The position numbers and the translations under genes are program-made. The notes beneath the pieces were generated by a model. The model saw only the letters and a list, made by a program, of their open reading frames with translations, was not told the DNA's origin and did no database searches. A DNA stretch of 31,253 nt from an uncultured Lachnobacterium sp. (GTDB lineage: Bacteria > Bacillota > Clostridia > Lachnospirales > Lachnospiraceae): assembly GCA_937889225.1 (NCBI GenBank), contig CALAST010000105.1, positions 1 to 31,253 on the forward strand, read 5' to 3'. Positions 17,500 to 25,378 of the stretch are shown here, in pieces (position 1 is the first letter of the stretch; each line of letters starts with the position of its first letter).

Positions 17500-17529
17500 G
17501 CTCTCTACCTATTTTCATAGATAGAGAGC
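17500..17529 (-). promoter_or_regulatory. Leader hairpin before the polysaccharide operon
   Basis: A 12-bp stem with a 6-base loop (GCTCTCTACCTA, TTTTCA, TAGATAGAGAGC). The single non-matching pair is C-A if read from the plus strand but a G-U wobble in minus-strand RNA, so the structure suits the operon transcript. It ends nine bases before the AGGAGG of the first gene. No U-run follows, so it is more likely an RNA-stability or translation element than an intrinsic terminator. Confidence 0.5.
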
Positions 17530-17540
17530 CTACACTTTTA

Positions 17541-17580
17541 AACAGATATTTACAATCTGCTTCGTTACTTGCTCATAACC
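17541..17580 (-). repeat. Dispersed hairpin repeat B, copy 1
   Basis: Forty bases that match 23440-23479 at 34 positions. On the minus strand it reads GGTTATGAGCAAGTAACGAA followed by a stem-loop of 7 bp (AGCAGAT, seven-base loop, ATCTGTT). One difference from the other copy is a compensatory A-U to G-C change in the stem, and a second is G-U against G-C. It lies in the leader of the polysaccharide operon. Confidence 0.7.
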
Positions 17581-17629
17581 GACATTCCATGCAGATAATC
17601 TTTTATTACGGATACATGAAAATTATTTA

Positions 17630-17679
17630 CCACTTATTGACCAAAACTTGAAGTGGAGACTTTCTTCATCCGGTTAAAT
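17630..17679 (-). repeat. Dispersed repeat A, copy 1, overlapping the leuA stop
   Basis: CCACTTATTG, a short spacer and CTTGAAGTGGAGACTTTCTT followed by CATCCGGTTAAA. It matches the repeat at 26242-26293 in the same orientation. CCACTT and AAGTGG form a short stem. The TTAA part includes the stop codon of leuA on the minus strand, so the repeat boundary coincides with the gene's end. Confidence 0.65.
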
Positions 17680-19353
17680 ATCACTACTCATCTTCGCCAA
17701 TCTGTTCATTGCAGAAAATACCGCACGAATCGATGCTTTTGTTATATTACTGCTTACCCCTACACCAAAGGTCACATTGCCTGTTCTGCTGTCACGCATC
17801 TGGATATATGCAGCAGCTTTTGCATGAGAACCTTCGCTAAGGGAATGTTCATCATAATTTAAAATTGTTACATCTAATGCCCCTACACTCTGATGAATTG
17901 CGAGTTTTACGGCATCAATCGGACCATTTCCTCTTGCTTCAGAAATAATCTCTCGCTCATTGTATTTAAATACCAATGTTACCCTTGTTTCTTCATCTGC
18001 ATGGTCATCTTCGACTTTTGCACTAATAAATTCATATGGACCTTTCCGTTTGAGATATTCTGTTCTAAACGCATCCATAATTCTTGATGGTGCAACTTCC
18101 CCGCCTTCCGTTTCGGAAATCTTTTGGATAACATCTGCAAACTCACGCTGCATTGCTTTTGGAAGTTTGTAGCCATATACGGTGCTCATAACAAATGCCA
18201 CACCACCTTTTCCTGACTGACTGTTAATACGTACGACCGGTTCATATTCCCTTCCTACATCAGCCGGGTCAATTGGAAGATATGGAACTTCCCAATTTTC
18301 ATCTCCACGCTCTTTTAATGCCATTTCACCTTTGTTGATAGCATCCTGATGGGAACCGGAAAATGCAGTAAATACTAATTTTCCGGCATATGGATGACGC
18401 ATGCCAACCTGCATTTTGCAACAACGCTCATATACCTCAATAATTTCATTAACATTTTCCAGATTGAGTTCCGGATTAATGCCTTGTGAGAACATATTGT
18501 AAGCAAGTGTTAAAATATCTACATTTCCGGTTCTTTCTCCATTTCCAAACAGAGTGCCTTCGACACGGTCTGCACCTGCTAACATTGCAAGCTCTGTTGC
18601 TGCAATACCGGTTCCTCTGTCATTGTGCGGATGCACGCTAAGGATTACATTTTCTCTATCTTCAAAATGTGTATTCATCCATTCAATCTGGTCTGCATAT
18701 ACGTTTGGTGTATTCATTTCTACTGTTGCAGGCAGATTAAAGATAATTGGATTTTCGTTCGCATGATTCCATTCTTTTTGTACAGCTGTACAAATCTCTA
18801 ATGCAAAATCCAGTTCTGTACCGGTAAAGCTTTCCGGTGAATATTCCAACTGAAGATTGCCTTTAAAGTTTTTCATGCGCTCTTTTACCATACGTGTTCC
18901 GTCAATTGCAATTTGGATAATTTCCGGTTTTTCCATATGGAATACTACATCTCTCTGTAAAATAGAGGTAGAATTGTAGATATGTACGACTACGTTTTTA
19001 ATGCCTTCGATTGCTTCAAACGTTCTGTCAATTAAGTTTTCACGACATTGGGTAAGTACCTGTACTTTTACATCATCCGGTATCATATTTTCATTTACCA
19101 GCTTGCGTAAAAAGTCAAATTCAATCTGTGATGCTGCCGGAAATCCGATTTCAATTTCCTTAAAGCCTAACTTTAATAGGAGATTGAACATTTCCACCTT
19201 TTCTTCTACCGTCATTGGCTCGATTAATGCCTGATTACCATCTCTCAAATCTACGGAACACCAGATTGGTGCTTTTTCGATTTCTTTATTTGGCCATTCT
19301 CTCTGTGGAAAATCCACTACCGGCACTCGTTTATATCGTTTAAAGTTTAACAT
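17674..19353 (-). CDS. leuA: 2-isopropylmalate synthase
   Basis: Condenses acetyl-CoA with 2-oxoisovalerate, the committed step of leucine synthesis. About 559 residues, the long form. The catalytic TIM barrel begins at WCSVDLRDGNQALIEP (metal-binding Asp, catalytic Arg), continues with EIGFPAASQIEFDF, and has HPHNDRGTGIAATELA with the metal-binding His-x-His and GNGERTGNVD. The C-terminal LeuA_dimer allosteric domain includes EARGNGPIDAVKLAIHQ and SHAKAAAYIQMR. An in-frame extension reaches 19389 inside the upstream gene, but ATG 19353 has GAAGGAG ten bases before it and starts the standard NFKRYKRVPVVDFPQREWP sequence. It follows the Crh-like gene by 25 bases and is probably co-transcribed with glmM. 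I see no T-box or leader peptide in front of this transcription unit. Confidence 0.95.
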   Translation of the reverse strand: MLNFKRYKRVPVVDFPQREWPNKEIEKAPIWCSVDLRDGNQALIEPMTVEEKVEMFNLLLKLGFKEIEIGFPAASQIEFDFLRKLVNENMIPDDVKVQVLTQCRENLIDRTFEAIEGIKNVVVHIYNSTSILQRDVVFHMEKPEIIQIAIDGTRMVKERMKNFKGNLQLEYSPESFTGTELDFALEICTAVQKEWNHANENPIIFNLPATVEMNTPNVYADQIEWMNTHFEDRENVILSVHPHNDRGTGIAATELAMLAGADRVEGTLFGNGERTGNVDILTLAYNMFSQGINPELNLENVNEIIEVYERCCKMQVGMRHPYAGKLVFTAFSGSHQDAINKGEMALKERGDENWEVPYLPIDPADVGREYEPVVRINSQSGKGGVAFVMSTVYGYKLPKAMQREFADVIQKISETEGGEVAPSRIMDAFRTEYLKRKGPYEFISAKVEDDHADEETRVTLVFKYNEREIISEARGNGPIDAVKLAIHQSVGALDVTILNYDEHSLSEGSHAKAAAYIQMRDSRTGNVTFGVGVSSNITKASIRAVFSAMNRLAKMSSDI

Positions 19354-19378
19354 GTTTCTTATTCTCCTTCGTCTGCTT

Positions 19379-19642
19379 TTATTCCCCAAGTCCGCCTTCT
19401 ATAAAAGCGGTTAAGTACGGCATTGCTTCTGCCTCATCTTCTCCTTCACACATTAGTATGATTTCATCTCCACCTCGAATACCCGCTGCCAACATGCTTA
19501 ACACACTTTTTGCATTAGTTTCTTTCCCTTTACATATAAAGTGAATTTGGCATTTAAATTTTGCAGTTTCTCTGCATAAATTTCTTATGGTATATTTTTG
19601 GAGTCCCATCGGATTTGTTATTACAATATTTTTGCTTAACAA
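19379..19642 (-). CDS. Crh-like HPr paralogue (Gln15, Ser46)
   Basis: 87 residues, the size of HPr. The start is TTG with AAAAAGGGGG seven bases upstream. The HPr active-site block NP-x-GLHARPA reads NPMGLQKYTIRN: the phosphate-carrying His15 is Gln, exactly as in Bacillus Crh, and the ARPA that normally follows is replaced. The regulatory site is kept: TNAKSVLSMLAAGI places a serine at position 46, the residue that HPr kinase phosphorylates. GEDEAEAMPYL near the end matches the last helix. It therefore cannot carry phosphate for the PTS but could serve as a Ser-P co-effector for a CcpA-like regulator or bind another enzyme. It sits between glmM (21 bases) and leuA (25 bases), which suggests a link between carbon status, wall precursors and leucine synthesis; this is inference. 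Confidence 0.85.
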   Translation of the reverse strand: MLSKNIVITNPMGLQKYTIRNLCRETAKFKCQIHFICKGKETNAKSVLSMLAAGIRGGDEIILMCEGEDEAEAMPYLTAFIEGGLGE

Positions 19643-19663
19643 TGAAAATCCCCCTTTTTCTAT

Positions 19664-21013
19664 TTACAGCATTACTTTCATAATCAAATCCGCTAATTTT
19701 TTTGCTTCTGTATCAATAACCTTCTGGTCTTTTCCTTCAATCATAACACGTACCAATGGTTCGGTTCCGGATGGGCGAATTAATACTCTACCTTCTCCGG
19801 CAAATTTTGCTTCAAGTGCTTCAATCGCTTTTGCAATCTTTGGATATTGCATATAGTTGTGTTTTTTATGATTTGGTACTTTTGCGTTTACAAGTGCCTG
19901 TGGCAATACTTCCATAATGGAAGCCAATTCAGATAATGGTTTTTGTGTATTTACCATTACTTCTAATAGATGGAGTGCACTTAAAAGACCATCTCCTGTT
20001 GTATTATCATCTAAGAAAATAACATGACCGGACTGCTCTCCACCAATATTATAACCGTTTTCACGCATATTTTCCAATACATATCTGTCACCTACTTTTG
20101 TAGTTTCCAGATGAATGCCTTTTTCTTTTGCCATTAAGGTAAGACCAAGGTTACTCATAACTGTAACTACCAATGTATCATCTGCCAATTTTCCCTGTTC
20201 TTTTAAGTAATTTGCACAGATAGCCATAATCTGGTCGCCATCTACGAGTTCTCCATTTTCATCTACAGCAAGCATTCTATCTGCATCACCGTCAAATGCA
20301 ATACCGATATTTGCCTTTTCGGATACCACTCTTGCCTGTAATTCTTCCATATGGGTTGAGCCACAGTTTGCATTGATATTTGTGCCATCCGGTTTTGTAT
20401 GAATTGCTACAAGATTTGCACCAAGCTCCTGCAATGTTTTTACGGATGTATAATAACTTGCACCTTCTGCACAGTCAATTACAATCTTTAATCCCGATAA
20501 ATCTACCGGAACGCATTGTTTTTCAAATTCCACATATTCATCACACATATCAAAGCGATAATCAATCTTACCAATACCGCTTCCAATTGGAAAATCAATT
20601 TCATCCATATCATTTTCAATTAAACGCTGAATTTCATCTTCTAATTCATCTGATAATTTATATCCTTCGCCATTAAAGAACTTGATTCCATTAAATTCCA
20701 TTGGATTGTGGGAAGCAGAAATTACTACACCTGCCTCTACTTTATGCATTTTCGTTAAATATGCAACTGCCGGTGTTGGTACAACACCTACATATACTGC
20801 ATTTGCGCCAACGGAGCAAATACCTGCCATAAGTGCATTTGCTAACATCCCGCCTGAAATACGTGTATCACAGCCTACGATAATGGTCGGCTGATGAGAA
20901 GTCTCTTTTGTAAGCACGTAAGCACCTGCCTGACCTAGCTTCATTGCCAAATCAATCGTTAGCTCTGTTCCTGCTACACCTCTTACTCCGTCTGTTCCAA
21001 ATAATCTTGCCAT
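19664..21013 (-). CDS. glmM: Phosphoglucosamine mutase
   Basis: Converts glucosamine-6-phosphate to glucosamine-1-phosphate on the way to UDP-GlcNAc and peptidoglycan. 449 residues, the normal length. It begins MARLFGTDGVRG, has the phosphoserine loop ISASHNP with Ser101, the magnesium loop AFDGDADRM, the sugar-binding GGEQSGHVI and the phosphate-binding RPSGTEPLVRVM. The order cdaA, cdaR, glmM is widely conserved in Firmicutes, and the c-di-AMP cyclase and CdaR are known to interact with GlmM in several species. Here about 210 bases separate glmM from cdaR, enough for an extra promoter, and glmM leads into the Crh-like gene and leuA. Confidence 0.97.
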   Translation of the reverse strand: MARLFGTDGVRGVAGTELTIDLAMKLGQAGAYVLTKETSHQPTIIVGCDTRISGGMLANALMAGICSVGANAVYVGVVPTPAVAYLTKMHKVEAGVVISASHNPMEFNGIKFFNGEGYKLSDELEDEIQRLIENDMDEIDFPIGSGIGKIDYRFDMCDEYVEFEKQCVPVDLSGLKIVIDCAEGASYYTSVKTLQELGANLVAIHTKPDGTNINANCGSTHMEELQARVVSEKANIGIAFDGDADRMLAVDENGELVDGDQIMAICANYLKEQGKLADDTLVVTVMSNLGLTLMAKEKGIHLETTKVGDRYVLENMRENGYNIGGEQSGHVIFLDDNTTGDGLLSALHLLEVMVNTQKPLSELASIMEVLPQALVNAKVPNHKKHNYMQYPKIAKAIEALEAKFAGEGRVLIRPSGTEPLVRVMIEGKDQKVIDTEAKKLADLIMKVML

Positions 21014-21223
21014 TTTAGTTTACCTCACTATTTCAAAATTTACACAAGCCAATTTGCAATATTGTTGCCTCTTTGCTTATGCATAACTTTTTGCCATTTA
21101 TTGGAAATGACACTTCGTATCTTCTGCATATGCATATAAATTTACGTTAAAAACAGAAAATACTACCAAATTTATTTTTACACAATCTCATAGCAATGCT
21201 ATTTTGACCTGTAATTATTATTG

Positions 21224-22534
21224 TCACTGGCTATCTTCGTTTGCGTCTCCATTTGTATCTTCCGAATTTTGTATATCTTCAATATTCTTAATTACCACCG
21301 ATACCAATATCTCCGAATACTGATACTTTTCTTCATCAATATCTAAATGCAACGCTACCTGATGTTCTCCCGGTTCTAATCCTGTTACATCAATATTTCC
21401 TTTGATAACACTTCCTGTCAATTGGCTGATATCTGCCTCCTGTCCTGAAATGGAAGCTGCAACACTGCTATGTGAAAATGCCAGCTCATTTTCATTAGAA
21501 AGTCCTATAACATCAATATTTTGTGTAGACACACTAAATACCTTTGTCTTTACCGGTTCAATTTTCACAATTACTTCTACTGAATTTTGTACACCATCTA
21601 CTAATTTTACTCCATCCGGAAGATATTCAGATATATCAATGGTTGCTTTCACATCATCTTTTGCATTTTCTATATTTATGACAGATGCTGGTATCTCTAC
21701 TGTATTAATTCCATTCAGCACAGATACGCCGCCTTTTATCAATACGCTTGTTGGATTTGCACTCACAGACGTAACTACATAGTTTGGTTGCGGTGTTCCT
21801 ACCGTTTTAATGGATATTGGCACTTCTTTCATTTTCAAAATTTGTGCACTTACTGTTACGATTCCGTTACTTAAAGTAAGACGTGTTGTATCAAGTTCTC
21901 TTCCATCTACATCCAAAAGCACCGGAACTACATTGTCTGTTACGTCAAGATACATTCCCGTCACATCTATCGTCGCCACTACTTTTGACACATTTTGTAC
22001 AAGAGAAGCCGGTCCTGATATTTTCAGCATATTTGGCACAGTTACTTTAACCTCGCCAAGTGCATATCCTTCTGCCACTTTCCCTGTCGTAGCTGCTATT
22101 ACCATAAACGGTTTACTCATCAAATCTTCTAAAGAAACTTTATAATACTTATTTTCCGCATTTAATTTTATGGAACTGCTGTTTTTATTGCATACAACGT
22201 CTACCGGTATTGTTCCTTCTGTGCCTGCATCGTCTATGGATATTCTCTCCATATTTGCAGTTGCTGTAAAATCCGATTCCTCAATCTTATCAAGAATGCT
22301 TCTTTTTGCAGTTGCGGAAAAGGTTACTTTATTTGTGCCTTCAATGACTTCATAATACTTATTTAATTCTTCTACATAATCCGCATTTATCACATTTACA
22401 TTAACTGTATAATAACGAGTAACAGATGGGTCTTCCGTATTATATACCATAAGCCATAGTGTAAATGCAAATATAACTGCCAATATTTTAAATCCCAGAT
22501 TGTTCGTCAAGGCCTTTAGAATATTATTTCTCAT
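21224..22534 (-). CDS. cdaR: CdaR, YbbR-domain regulator of the c-di-AMP cyclase
   Basis: 436 residues. One N-terminal membrane helix (FKILAVIFAFTLWLMVYN) is followed by several extracytoplasmic YbbR repeats of about 80-90 residues, each with a VKVTVPNMLKISGPASLV or NPTSVLIKGGVSVLNGI type segment. The acidic, low-complexity tail (NSEDTNGDANEDSQ) is extracellular. YbbR/CdaR proteins bind and modulate CdaA. It overlaps the end of cdaA by 11 bases, so the two are translationally coupled. AGAGGAGG precedes the ATG. Confidence 0.93.
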   Translation of the reverse strand: MRNNILKALTNNLGFKILAVIFAFTLWLMVYNTEDPSVTRYYTVNVNVINADYVEELNKYYEVIEGTNKVTFSATAKRSILDKIEESDFTATANMERISIDDAGTEGTIPVDVVCNKNSSSIKLNAENKYYKVSLEDLMSKPFMVIAATTGKVAEGYALGEVKVTVPNMLKISGPASLVQNVSKVVATIDVTGMYLDVTDNVVPVLLDVDGRELDTTRLTLSNGIVTVSAQILKMKEVPISIKTVGTPQPNYVVTSVSANPTSVLIKGGVSVLNGINTVEIPASVINIENAKDDVKATIDISEYLPDGVKLVDGVQNSVEVIVKIEPVKTKVFSVSTQNIDVIGLSNENELAFSHSSVAASISGQEADISQLTGSVIKGNIDVTGLEPGEHQVALHLDIDEEKYQYSEILVSVVIKNIEDIQNSEDTNGDANEDSQ

Positions 22535-23417
22535 TCTTCAACCTCCTCTTAAACAATTCCATACCATTTGTTTCTTTTGTCTTCACTTTCACCGGCTTTT
22601 GGAAAGCCTGCAGCTTAGTGCGAAGGAATTCTGCATCAATATTATGGTAAATCTGTCCTCTTAAGGCAATCGATACTTTTCCTGTTTCCTCTGAAACAAT
22701 AATCGTAAGGGAGTCACTTACCTCACTAACGCCTACAGCCGCACGATGTCTGGTTCCTAAATCCTTGCTCAAAGACAAGCTATCGGAAAGCGGCAAATAA
22801 CAAGTGGCAGAAATAACCCTATCGCCACGCACAATGACTGCCCCGTCATGAAGCGGTGTATTTTTTTCAAAAATATTAATAAGGAGCTGACTGGACACCA
22901 ATCCGTCCACATCAATTCCCGTTCTAACATACTCATTTAATAAAATTTCATCTTCAATTACAATAAGTGCCCCTGTCTTTACCTTACCCATGGCAAATGT
23001 GCCTTTTATCAGCTCATCTATGGTATGGTCTGAAATCTTTACTTCCTCCTGCTTTCCAAAGGAAAATAAATTATTCAAAAAATTTCTGTCCCCAATGTTT
23101 TCTAACACGCTGCGAAGCTCCGGTTGGAAAATAACAACGACAGCTATCAAGCCTACATTCAGCGTATTTTCTGCAATCCATAAAATCGTATTCATCTGGA
23201 ATAATGCCGCCAGCAATACAAAAATAAGAATTACCAGAATCCCTTTAAACAGATTCCATGCCCTGGTGGATTTTACCCAGATAAGAATATGATAAAACAA
23301 AAAAGAGACGATAAAAATTTCAATAATATCAACAAACGTTATCGTCAAATTTGCCATGCCCAGCACTCCTGATACCCTATCACCAAAATTTTGAATGGCA
23401 TCGCTGATATTACGCAT
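22524..23417 (-). CDS. cdaA: Diadenylate cyclase CdaA
   Basis: Makes c-di-AMP from two ATP. 297 residues: three membrane helices within residues 28-98, then the DAC domain (about 100-260) with DGA at 191-193 (TPLHDGAVIV) and RHR at 223-225 (LGTRHRAAVG), both needed for catalysis. The usual length is about 270, and the extra residues are a basic tail (KTKETNGMELFKRRLKNEK) that overlaps the cdaR start. The ATG has AAAGGAGAG before it. The 5' leader contains dispersed repeat B and a strong hairpin. The nucleotide controls potassium and osmotic balance, and the neighbouring glmM ties it to wall synthesis. Confidence 0.96.
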   Translation of the reverse strand: MRNISDAIQNFGDRVSGVLGMANLTITFVDIIEIFIVSFLFYHILIWVKSTRAWNLFKGILVILIFVLLAALFQMNTILWIAENTLNVGLIAVVVIFQPELRSVLENIGDRNFLNNLFSFGKQEEVKISDHTIDELIKGTFAMGKVKTGALIVIEDEILLNEYVRTGIDVDGLVSSQLLINIFEKNTPLHDGAVIVRGDRVISATCYLPLSDSLSLSKDLGTRHRAAVGVSEVSDSLTIIVSEETGKVSIALRGQIYHNIDAEFLRTKLQAFQKPVKVKTKETNGMELFKRRLKNEK

Positions 23418-23439
23418 CTTTCATCTCTCCTTTCTGTCA

Positions 23440-23479
23440 AGCGGATATTCACAATCCGCTTCGCTACTTGTTCATAACC
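23440..23479 (-). repeat. Dispersed hairpin repeat B, copy 2
   Basis: Matches 17541-17580 at 34 of 40 bases. On the minus strand it carries a perfect 7-bp stem (AGCGGAT, seven-base loop, ATCCGCT) that ends 22 bases before the cdaA start codon, close to its ribosome binding site. The change in the fourth stem pair is compensatory relative to copy 1. Confidence 0.7.
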
Positions 23480-23503
23480 AATAACCGCTTTACGGTTTTG
23501 GTT
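23476..23503 (-). other. Strong hairpin directly after the upstream stop codon
   Basis: AACCAA plus AACCG pairs with CGGTT plus TTGGTT (11 bp, a single bulged T at 23482, five-base loop). It begins three bases beyond the stop of the membrane-protein gene at 23507 and touches repeat B. There is no U-run on the cdaA side, so it could be an RNA processing or stability element rather than a true terminator. On the plus strand it is followed by an AT-rich run. Confidence 0.5.
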
Positions 23504-23506
23504 AAA

Positions 23507-24505
23507 TTATTTTAATAAGTCTTCATCAATCTCTAATTCTTCCGCAATTTTTCTGCGGCTGTCTTCTTTAATATTATTATTGTTATGGACTGTTCCAAAC
23601 TGTTTTACCTGCTTATCTGCAGAAGATATCATCTTCTTTGGAACTGCTTTTACAAAATAATAATAATCATCATCTTCAAACTGCACTCGTTCTGTTCTTT
23701 CATAGTCCAATCCCAAACAGACAAATTCCAACACAAATCCCAACAGCAGAGAAACAAAATTTCCCACTATCATATTCATTGTTTTGCCCGAGATGCTAAA
23801 GACCATGTATCCTGCTAAAAGTCCGGATACCTGAATAAGCACCCCTGAAATAATAGCAATCTTCCATGCATGGTCTATTGATAATCTTCGAATCACATAA
23901 ACCACAATGGATGTAACTGCAAATATGCCAATCGTCAAATACATTTCTTTGTTGCTCAATAATTGCGTTGCGGTTACCGTCATCTTTTCACTTTGTCCGC
24001 CTGCTGCTACAAGCGTGCTGACATTCTGATAAATACCATCAATAAAATAAAATGCTATCGTTCCGCAAATAACAGCTATAACCGAATATACATTTCTTAA
24101 AAGACCTGTAGCCATAGGAAGCACATATGGAATATTTAGTTTAAACAAAATCGGCGTTAACAATACAAATATGCCATCTTTTGGTGCAAAGCGAAAATAC
24201 ATACAATAAATTACCATAAAAACCAAAAGTGCCATTAATGCCACTTCTATTGATAACGTATACAAATTTATCAATATAAGACCTGCTGCTAAAAATATTG
24301 TCATACCATATGGAAATAAACAACATAGCAATGCTAAAAGCAATGCAATTGGTGTTGTACTGATTTTTGCCATAAACCCAATACTGCCATTGATTATACA
24401 AAACAATGTAAATGCCAATAAAAATTTTACAGCAGGCATAAGATAAATTTCATTTGCACTACAAAACCTGCATACTTTATCTTTCAATTCAATTAATTTC
24501 GTCAT
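23507..24505 (-). CDS. Polytopic membrane protein of unknown function, next to cdaA
   Basis: 332 residues. I do not recognise a characterised family. About nine or ten hydrophobic segments lie between residues 22 and 270 (for example FLLAFTLFCIINGSIGFMA, TTPIALLLALLCCLFPYG, VSLLLGFVLEFVCLG). A cytoplasmic-looking tail of about 65 charged residues follows, with DYERTERVQFEDDDYYYFVKAVPKK and RRKIAEELEIDEDLLK. The acidic-tyrosine patch EDDDYYYF is striking. The start ATG has GGAGG. The gene lies nine bases from the next membrane-protein gene and directly upstream of cdaA, and it looks like one transcription unit with the following genes, so a role in envelope homeostasis is possible. That is context only. 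Confidence 0.8.
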   Translation of the reverse strand: MTKLIELKDKVCRFCSANEIYLMPAVKFLLAFTLFCIINGSIGFMAKISTTPIALLLALLCCLFPYGMTIFLAAGLILINLYTLSIEVALMALLVFMVIYCMYFRFAPKDGIFVLLTPILFKLNIPYVLPMATGLLRNVYSVIAVICGTIAFYFIDGIYQNVSTLVAAGGQSEKMTVTATQLLSNKEMYLTIGIFAVTSIVVYVIRRLSIDHAWKIAIISGVLIQVSGLLAGYMVFSISGKTMNMIVGNFVSLLLGFVLEFVCLGLDYERTERVQFEDDDYYYFVKAVPKKMISSADKQVKQFGTVHNNNNIKEDSRRKIAEELEIDEDLLK

Positions 24506-24514
24506 GGGTGCCTC

Positions 24515-24919
24515 CTACATTTTAAGCTTTTCATCTCTCTCATACATTTTATCCACCGTATGCAAGTGTTTCATGTATTCTTCCAGCTTTTTACGCCCTT
24601 TTTTGTAACGCACATTGTAAACTAGGATTGTGGCAAATACATACAACACCAAAAATCCTATATACATAAGCCCAATTTTTAACGCAACATCAAAAATTTC
24701 AAAATTAAGTAACATTTTTGCTATGCTTTCCAAATTACAAATCACCCATATAACCACCATAAGACCATATGCTATCGTTCCGGAAAATATGCTTTTTACT
24801 ACTTCTTTTCCAATAAAATCACTTTTATAAAACTGTCCCGTAGTTTCATACTGTTTTTCTTCTTTTTGCTCATATAAAGCAATTTTGTATAATTGTTTTA
24901 CCCGTTCTTGGTTAATCAT
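24515..24919 (-). CDS. Small two-helix membrane protein of unknown function
   Basis: 134 residues with two hydrophobic segments (IAYGLMVVIWVICNL and LKIGLMYIGFLVLYVFATILVYNV) and charged helical ends. The N-terminal 45 residues look amphipathic and the C terminus is lysine-rich and coiled-coil-like (RYKKGRKKLEEYMKHLHTVDKMYERDEKL). I cannot name the family. The start is ATG with GGGGAG seven bases before it. It is nine bases from the larger membrane protein, so the two are probably co-translated and may form a complex. Confidence 0.78.
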   Translation of the reverse strand: MINQERVKQLYKIALYEQKEEKQYETTGQFYKSDFIGKEVVKSIFSGTIAYGLMVVIWVICNLESIAKMLLNFEIFDVALKIGLMYIGFLVLYVFATILVYNVRYKKGRKKLEEYMKHLHTVDKMYERDEKLKM

Positions 24920-24943
24920 AATACGCTCCCCTAATCTACGGTT

Positions 24944-25369
24944 TTAATCTTCTTCCAACTGATTCTGAAGGAAACGCATACGGTCTTTTTCATGTGTTCT
25001 CTTTTTCGGCATCTCCATAATTGGTTTATCAATTGCACTCATAAGTGTATTGCCTATTTTAAACTTACATTCATTACAAAAACGACCTGTATGTATCATC
25101 TTACCACATTTTTCACATGTAATACCACTTGCGCCTCCCTCTACAAAGGTAAGACGTTCTTCCTTTACCCATTGTTTAATCTGTTTTACTGACACATCAT
25201 TTTCCTTTGAAACAACTTCAATACTGGATTTTGGGTTCTCTCTTAAAAATTCTTTTACTTGTGCAAACTTTTCTTCCAATTTATTCATGCATTGTGGGCA
25301 TAATCTTTTTCTGGAACTGCCTACCGCATTATATAACCTTCCGCATCCTCTACAATTTATAACTTCCAT
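24944..25369 (-). CDS. YvyF-like flagellar-operon protein (TIGR03826 type)
   Basis: 141 residues. An N-terminal zinc ribbon (INCRGCGRLYN ... LCPQCMNKLEE) is followed by a helix-turn-helix-like segment (SSIEVVSKENDVSVKQIKQWVKEERLTF) and a second zinc-binding knuckle (CEKCGKMIHTGRFCNEC). This arrangement matches the YvyF/TIGR03826 proteins, which in Bacillus lie between comFC and flgM and are linked to flagella. The neighbouring comF gene, nine bases upstream, repeats that order. No other flagellar gene is in the window, and the downstream genes are not flagellar. The HTH may bind nucleic acid, which has not been shown by the sequence. Confidence 0.83.
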   Translation of the reverse strand: MEVINCRGCGRLYNAVGSSRKRLCPQCMNKLEEKFAQVKEFLRENPKSSIEVVSKENDVSVKQIKQWVKEERLTFVEGGASGITCEKCGKMIHTGRFCNECKFKIGNTLMSAIDKPIMEMPKKRTHEKDRMRFLQNQLEED

Positions 25370-25378
25370 AAGTCCCCC

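Noticed and set aside
17223..17651. Plus-strand 142-codon frame near the polysaccharide operon start
   Set aside because: It is antisense to the initiating transferase gene and the repeat region and has no recognisable domain.
21014..21223. Riboswitch or T-box before glmM
   Set aside because: No T-box consensus and no convincing multi-stem structure; only a small ATAGCAATGCTAT palindrome at 21190-21202.
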